From Welwitschia mirabilis (lineage: Eukaryota > Gnetophyta > Gnetopsida > Welwitschiales): a stretch of 24,795 nt of DNA. Shown piece by piece: positions 19,861-24,795 of the stretch. Position numbers and translations under genes: made by a program. Within the stretch, counting starts at the first letter, position 1. Every line of letters starts with the position of its first letter. The notes below the pieces were generated by a model. It was not told where the DNA came from. It saw only the letters and a program-made list of their open reading frames with translations, and ran no database searches. The stretch is taken from NCBI GenBank assembly GCA_051453625.1, contig JBOZIK010000001.1:275611711-275636505 (forward strand), read 5' to 3'.

Positions 19861-22100
19861 CTCATGATAAGATGTGGATTCTTAATATACGTAAAATTCA
19901 TCACATGAATTATTAGTAGGATTATTTTAAGAAATTCATTAAATGCGCAAATTTCATATTTATTTATTATATGGAACATCAGTTCTTGTGAAAGAATGTG
20001 ATTTAGTTATCCTTCATTGATATTACTCTTTCCACAAACTGTTTCATATGTTTTATATGTTCCCTTTTTTAAGATTATATCTTCCATTACTTTAGCTCTG
20101 TTAAGAGAATATCACGCTTTTTTTATGACAAAGAACTTAGTGGATATTTGTAGTAAGAGTTAGAAAACTAATCATGATAAGATATATTGATGGAGAAATT
20201 TCTTATATTTATGGTTATGTTAGAAGAAGAGAGAATGTTCACACAAGATGAGATTTCTCTCTTACTATTATGACATGCTTGACTAAGATACCCTACTCAT
20301 CAGACAATGAATGCAATGTATGAGAATGACCACTAGCTTTTTTAATCCATTCCATGGAACTTTCCTTAGTGTAAATTATGTGTTATGAGTAAAGCAACTA
20401 CATAGTTATTTTCACCAAGTAAATGGCATGATAATCAAAATATTTTTCTTATTCATAGTGATCTATGTGGTTATATGCCAGTTTTCATTCTCCATAGATT
20501 TTATTATTTTATATTCTTTATTGATGATATTATTAAATAACCTAGGTATACTTCATCAAATCTAAATTAAAAACTTTAAATATCTTTAAAAATTTTAAAA
20601 TAAAGTGGAAATGAAGCTGACTATTAGATTAAAAGTTTTTATTTAGATAATAGTGGTGGATATATATCTTCTGAGTTTAATAAATTTCTCNNNNNNNNAG
20701 GAATTTAACATTTGAAGACCTACCTAAGAAAACCCTAATAAAAAAACCTTGTCAAACAATTTAATCATACTATCATTACATGACATATTTTAGTGGTCAT
20801 AAGACTTATCTTTAGGATGAGGCAGTAAACACTGAAATACATCTTAATGATTATAGTTGTTAATATACTATAAAAGGAATATCTCTAGCTAAAAATTGAT
20901 ATGAGTCCAAGAAGAGTTAAGCATTTTCATAGTTTGGATTTAAGTTCTATGTTTATATTCTAAGTGAACATTGTGATAAATTTAAAGCACATCCTCATAT
21001 TATTGTCTTTGTAGGGTATCTAATTAATCAAAAGGGTTATTAACTATATCTCCCACATAAGATCATTGTTTCTCATCATGTAATCTTCAAAGAGACTTCT
21101 AATAATGATTTTTATCTTGACTCTACAAAGCTTTATTCTTCCTCTAACTTAGTAATTATATTAGATGCTCCATGTCCTATAGTCAAGGGGAGATGTGAAT
21201 ATCACTAATGCTTTGATTCTTTTTATTAATATGTTCATGTTTGAACATATAGAGATTAGTAATTTTGTTCTTCTAACATGCTTAATCATAGTTTCAATAG
21301 TAATTCAGTGGATTATTTGACTAAAGCAAATGATACTACCTAAATATGATATTGAAGTATGTGCTAAAGATGATATCGAAGGACTTAGTTATAATATATT
21401 CTTCAAGATATTCATGATAATGAAACTGGTAAAACTAAAAATGGAAATGGCCATATACAACTCAAAATAATGATAATGATATTTACTTGACCTTTGATGG
21501 TGAATCAACCTCATTTAAAAATTTTATTAAAAAAATCATTAAATAAAATCCATGAAAGAAGAATACAATAATTTTATTAGAAATGGTACTTAAAAGTTGA
21601 TAAATCTTCTATTAGGATACACAATATTATCTAAAAAATAGGTTTTCTATAAGAAATATAATGGGAACAACATGATTGAGTAATATAAAGCTCAACTTAT
21701 TACTATAGGCCTATAATAGAAGAAGGGACATGATTATAATGAAGTCTTAACATCAATAGTAAAAAGGGCTACCATCAAAATAATGATTATCTTAGAAGCA
21801 CAAAAAAGATGAAAGTCTTATCAATTTGGACATAAAGAGTATCTTTCTTCATAAATATTTGAAAGAAGAAATATACATAATACAACCAAAAGGGTTTGAA
21901 GAAAAATAAAAAGACCATAAGATGTGCAAATTGGTCAAGTCTTTATATGGATTAAAAAAAGTAGTAAGAGCTTGGTATATTAAGATTTTAAGTTATTTAA
22001 GCTCCATTAGATTTAAATTATGTAATGATCAAGATGTAGATATCATGTTATTCATAAAATCTAATGGGTAATGTCATGGTATTAATTTATGTAATTACAA
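19861..22100 (+). pseudogene. Protease, integrase and RT of the host Ty1/copia element, 3' half of the split copy
   Basis: Reading resumes on the + strand after the SIRE-like element. VSYVLYVPFFKI at about 20041-20080 matches the protease to pre-integrase linker (family L.nVLYVPsFk). The integrase zinc remnant CKLCVMSKA is at about 20371-20397. The core keeps IHSDLCG with Asp at 20460-20462 and LDNSGGYISSEFNKFL with Asp at 20646-20648 (family RSDNGGEY). The C-terminal part gives CDKFKAHPHIIVFVGYL and KGYQLYLPHK with Gln as TAA (about 20970-21060). RT begins at YKAQLITIGL (about 21690) and reaches CKLVKSLYGLKK and AWYIKILSYLSSI (about 21919-22010). The text breaks at LIYV (about 22080-22092), just where YVDD should be. 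The 3' remainder is replaced by a gypsy LTR. Several frameshifts and Gln stops are present. Confidence 0.82.
20691..20698. other. Short assembly gap, 8 N
   Basis: Eight undetermined bases in the integrase region of the host copia element; no flanking duplication. Confidence 1.
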
Positions 22101-22803
22101 AGTCCTTTAGATAAATCTGTAAATGAAATAACTAGTAGAAAAACACACACTAGTATAAATGGGAGTTCACCTAATTGTCATAATCCCAATAAAGGCATTA
22201 GGCTTAGAGTTAGAGAATTTATTTCTAAGGTACTTTTAGACTTTTTATCTTTTAATAACTGAACTTAAATGACAAACTAAAATGAAATGAAAAGTAAATG
22301 GAGTTGGAATGCAAATAAAAATGAAATGAATTCTATTTGATCCTAATTCTTCTGCCATAAGAACTAGCTACTCTATAATTCAAATCAATTAAGAAGAATA
22401 CTTAACTTATTCTTAATCAATGTGAACTACAAGATATACCAAGTAGAATTATGGAATGTAATGTGAAATGGAAATAGAATAACAATGAAAATCTAAACTA
22501 ACCAAAGTCAACCTTGACAAAGGTTACCCTTATGATCTAAGTAAATTACAGAATTATCACTTAAAATATAATCAACTTGAACTGTAAAGGACATAAATAG
22601 AATTAGAATTGACAAGATTAATTGTATTAATTCAAAGAATTTTACATTCACTTATAACAAAATAATAATACCTTAATGGAAGAGACTTAGCATAACACTA
22701 AAGAACTCCTTTCTATAGCTATTGGATGGACCTCTTATCCTTTAATCTTCCATCACAAGCATATCTAGTACAAAATATGAATTGGATGTAAGAATAAGGG
22801 AAG

Positions 22804-22811
22804 TATTTATA
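22804..22811 (-). promoter_or_regulatory. TATA box of the right-hand gypsy LTR
   Basis: TATAAATA followed by CTTCCC on the minus strand is a good plant TATA box context in the middle of the LTR. Transcription would run leftward. Confidence 0.55.
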
Positions 22812-22928
22812 GTTTGACATTAAAAGTTCTAAAATCATAATTATAGAAATCAAAGAAGAAACACTAGCAACCCAAGTGGGCTACATGACCTAATTATAAG
22901 ATAATTCATTCCTACTTATATAAAATAG

Positions 22929-23190
22929 TTTTCATTCTGACTATTATAAGGATGATACTAGGGATAATGCCTATTAATAATAGATAAATCATCAGCTCCT
23001 AGTTTACAATTGATCTCATAGTTGGATTTAAATTTGTTGTTATCCCTCATGTCATGGGGACTACAACAAGGATGACAGCTTCTTATAAAAGGGTCTTCAT
23101 TGGCTATAAACTCTAGTTCATGTTGCTATCATAATAGGCAAATGTAGTACTATCATCCCATCTATTGTAAGGACAACAGTGGGGATAACA
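22929..23190 (-). repeat. Three copies of a nested palindromic motif in the LTR
   Basis: Copies lie at about 22929-22972, 23036-23079 and 23149-23190, spaced 107-113 bp. Each has outer arms like GTTATCC...GGATGAC and inner arms like TGTCAT/ATGACA-type around a GGGAC core. A fourth copy lies outside the LTR at about 24068-24110. Copies differ at many positions but align without gaps over most of their length. Confidence 0.6.
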
Positions 23191-23595
23191 CTATTCCAAA
23201 GCTCTCCAGGTAAAGTAAATGAGACTTCTTTATCATTAATATTCCTCCAACATACTAAGTATTAGAACATGCCGAAAATGCCTCCAATTATGCCAAGAAT
23301 TACGTGTTTTCATGATCATCCCATTGATTCTTCATAATCATCAGAATTATATCCAAACCTATATAAATCTCCTATAAAGGTACTCTAAATACACCATCAA
23401 ATTCCTAAAAATTAGCATCATAACATAGCCTCTTACTTAGCCTTATTAGTCCTTAATAAAGTAAGTAATCAATGGTATTACAAGCTAATTTGACTAGGAT
23501 AATCAGCAACCAGAAACATGGAATTTGAGTTTAATTTTATTATGCAATAATATACTTTAAAAATTCATTAACTGGAATAATCATTGATGTATTCA

Positions 23596-23613
23596 TAAGC
23601 CCCCTACTTAAAC
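23596..23613 (-). other. Polypurine tract of the right-hand gypsy element
   Basis: On the minus strand the tract reads gtttaagtagggggctta and ends exactly at the TG that opens the LTR. It shows that the internal region lies to the right. Confidence 0.7.
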
Positions 23614-24795
23614 ATATCACCATAAAATGAATGAATGTAATACACATACAAAAATCATAAAATGTAATAATGATAGCTTAAAAATGATAATGTATATGCA
23701 TAATGTAAGACAATGATGTAAAACTTAAGTAGTAATAACCTCAAAGAATGATGCATGAAAAGTTCACTACTATTTTCTACAAGGGGCAAAGTACAATAGT
23801 AAATATAGCAATTTTCCTTTAGATGATCTAAAACATAATTGCAAGAAAACTCTGTGAGTGTGCTACTATGATTTTACTAAATAAAGTTTATAAAATCATA
23901 TCTAAATAACTTATTATAAATATGTATTATGAAAGTTCAAAATGATCATTTTAAATTTAAAATTATAAATTTTTTCTTAATATCTCAAAAGAAAGCTTAG
24001 AGAGATGTCCTATCGCCCCATAGGGGAAGTAAGGCATCCGAGATTACACAAAGTAAAAAGGATAATTATTGTTCTATCTGTCATAGGGACGACTATTGTG
24101 GAATGATAGTGTTTAAATGAGATGTTTGAATAGTTTAGGAAAAATACGAGAAAATATGAAAGTAATCAAGCAATTGAAAAGCAGTAGAAAAAACAAGAAG
24201 AATATGAAAAGTAAACAATCATCTTGAAAAAAATGACCATGAGGAAAGAGACTTATGAGACCATAATAATGCATTAGGTGAACGAAGCAATTCTTAAAAG
24301 TACTCCTCAAATGTATCTCAAATTCAATGAGTATTTAAGATTTTGTAAGTAAATGTATGCAAAACTAAAAGTAAAGAAATGGAAAAATAGTAACATAAAA
24401 CAAAAGGAACATATCAATCAAAGTGAAATGAATGCATTACATTAAAGTTATTAAAAGAAAAACAGCCCTTATAAATAAAAACTAGGAGTGAAAAATAAGA
24501 CAAATAAAAAACTAAATGATCAAGTCCTAATTNNNNNNNNNNAGATCAGTAAATGACTTTGAAAATTTTAAATAAAAAACTAAGGAAAATAGAATTAAAA
24601 TGGACAACTAGAAATATGAAGAATATTGTTTACCTACTCAAAATTCCATCATAGAAAAGTTCCTTAAGAGAAATGATAAAATCATTTGATAATAACACAT
24701 GACATAATATAAAAATTCATAAAGTTCCACTCAAATAGGAAATGATTATAATGATGTTAAGTATGTCTAATGTTATAAAATAATGAATGATAAGA
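23614..24795 (-). other. Internal 3' non-coding region of the right-hand gypsy element
   Basis: AT-rich sequence next to the polypurine tract, with no recognised domain on either strand. A long non-coding 3' region is typical of Tat elements, so I infer the same clade as the element at the left edge, though the LTRs are not alike. It holds a fourth copy of the palindromic motif at 24068-24110, a GC-richer spot (tatcgccccataggggaa) at about 24011-24030, and a 10 N gap at 24533-24542. The minus open frame at 24113-24310 has low-complexity Phe/Leu composition and is not called. Confidence 0.5.
24533..24542. other. Short assembly gap, 10 N
   Basis: Ten undetermined bases with no flanking duplication, in the internal region of the right-hand gypsy element. 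Confidence 1.

Larger units (their letters stand above)
22118..23595 (-). repeat. 3' LTR of a second gypsy element, minus strand
   Basis: The right edge is well supported: on the minus strand the sequence TGAATACATC starts at 23595 directly after a polypurine tract. A TATA box (TATAAATA on minus) lies at 22804-22811, about 780 bp into the LTR. The left edge is a guess: the last copia-like text is at about 22090, and the first TG after it is at 22118 (a second candidate is 22160). An array of palindromic motifs lies in the U3 part at 22929-23190. The partner LTR and the element's coding part are outside the window to the right. Confidence 0.6.

Noticed and set aside
19782-19979. 65-codon minus open frame
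   Set aside because: It crosses the LTR edge and target duplication, so it is a chance frame.
1-22100. Possible alternative genetic code with TAA/TAG read as Gln
   Set aside because: Many stops fall at Gln, but Trp to stop changes (about 14660, 18280), frameshifts and loss of catalytic residues also occur, and the elements are plant types. Deamination explains it better.
24113-24310. 65-codon minus open frame rich in Phe and Leu
   Set aside because: Low-complexity translation of an A/G-rich strand with no motif.

Overview
The window is AT-rich plant nuclear DNA made almost entirely of old, broken LTR retrotransposons. I see no convincing host gene, tRNA, rRNA or CRISPR array. The plant call rests on two Ty3/gypsy elements of Tat type (one with an additional RNase H domain between reverse transcriptase and integrase) and a Ty1/copia element of the SIRE/Maximus type with an extra ORF after pol. 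These lineages are known from seed plants. I cannot name the species.

Layout. (1) About 1-6000, + strand: a Tat-type gypsy element whose 5' part lies outside the window. RT, RNase H, a second RNase H, integrase and the integrase C-terminus can be read through stops and frameshifts up to about 3240. A 2.7 kb non-coding 3' region follows, holding a small acidic ORF, then a polypurine tract at 5963-5977 and the start of the 3' LTR at 5978. (2) About 6000-9900: degenerate AT-rich sequence (rest of that LTR plus unknown DNA), with a 400 bp purine-rich strand at 7860-8270. (3) A + strand Ty1/copia element acts as a host for later insertions: its gag zinc knuckle is at 9914-9955 and its integrase and RT resume at about 19990-22090. 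(4) Into that copia element a complete SIRE-like element has inserted on the minus strand at 10098-19855. It has two LTRs of about 1.46 kb, perfect 5 bp target duplications (catac), a PBS, a polypurine tract, gag, protease, integrase, RT, RNase H and a third ORF with an acidic tail. (5) About 22118-24795: a second gypsy element on the minus strand, seen as its 3' LTR, polypurine tract and part of its internal non-coding region. It appears to have cut the host copia RT at the YVDD motif, so three elements are nested.

All coding regions are pseudogenes. Most in-frame stops stand where the family has Gln, and some where it has Trp, as expected from long-term deamination of methylated cytosine in silenced repeats. 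Several catalytic residues are lost by the same kind of change. The three long N runs (3650-4057, 12192-12291, 17005-17104) are each flanked by near-identical direct repeats that abut the gap exactly, which looks like unmerged contig ends rather than biology. The most interesting items are the third ORF of the SIRE-like element, a 74 bp tandem repeat in its LTRs whose motif recurs between pol and the third ORF, and a four-copy nested-palindrome motif in the right-hand gypsy element.
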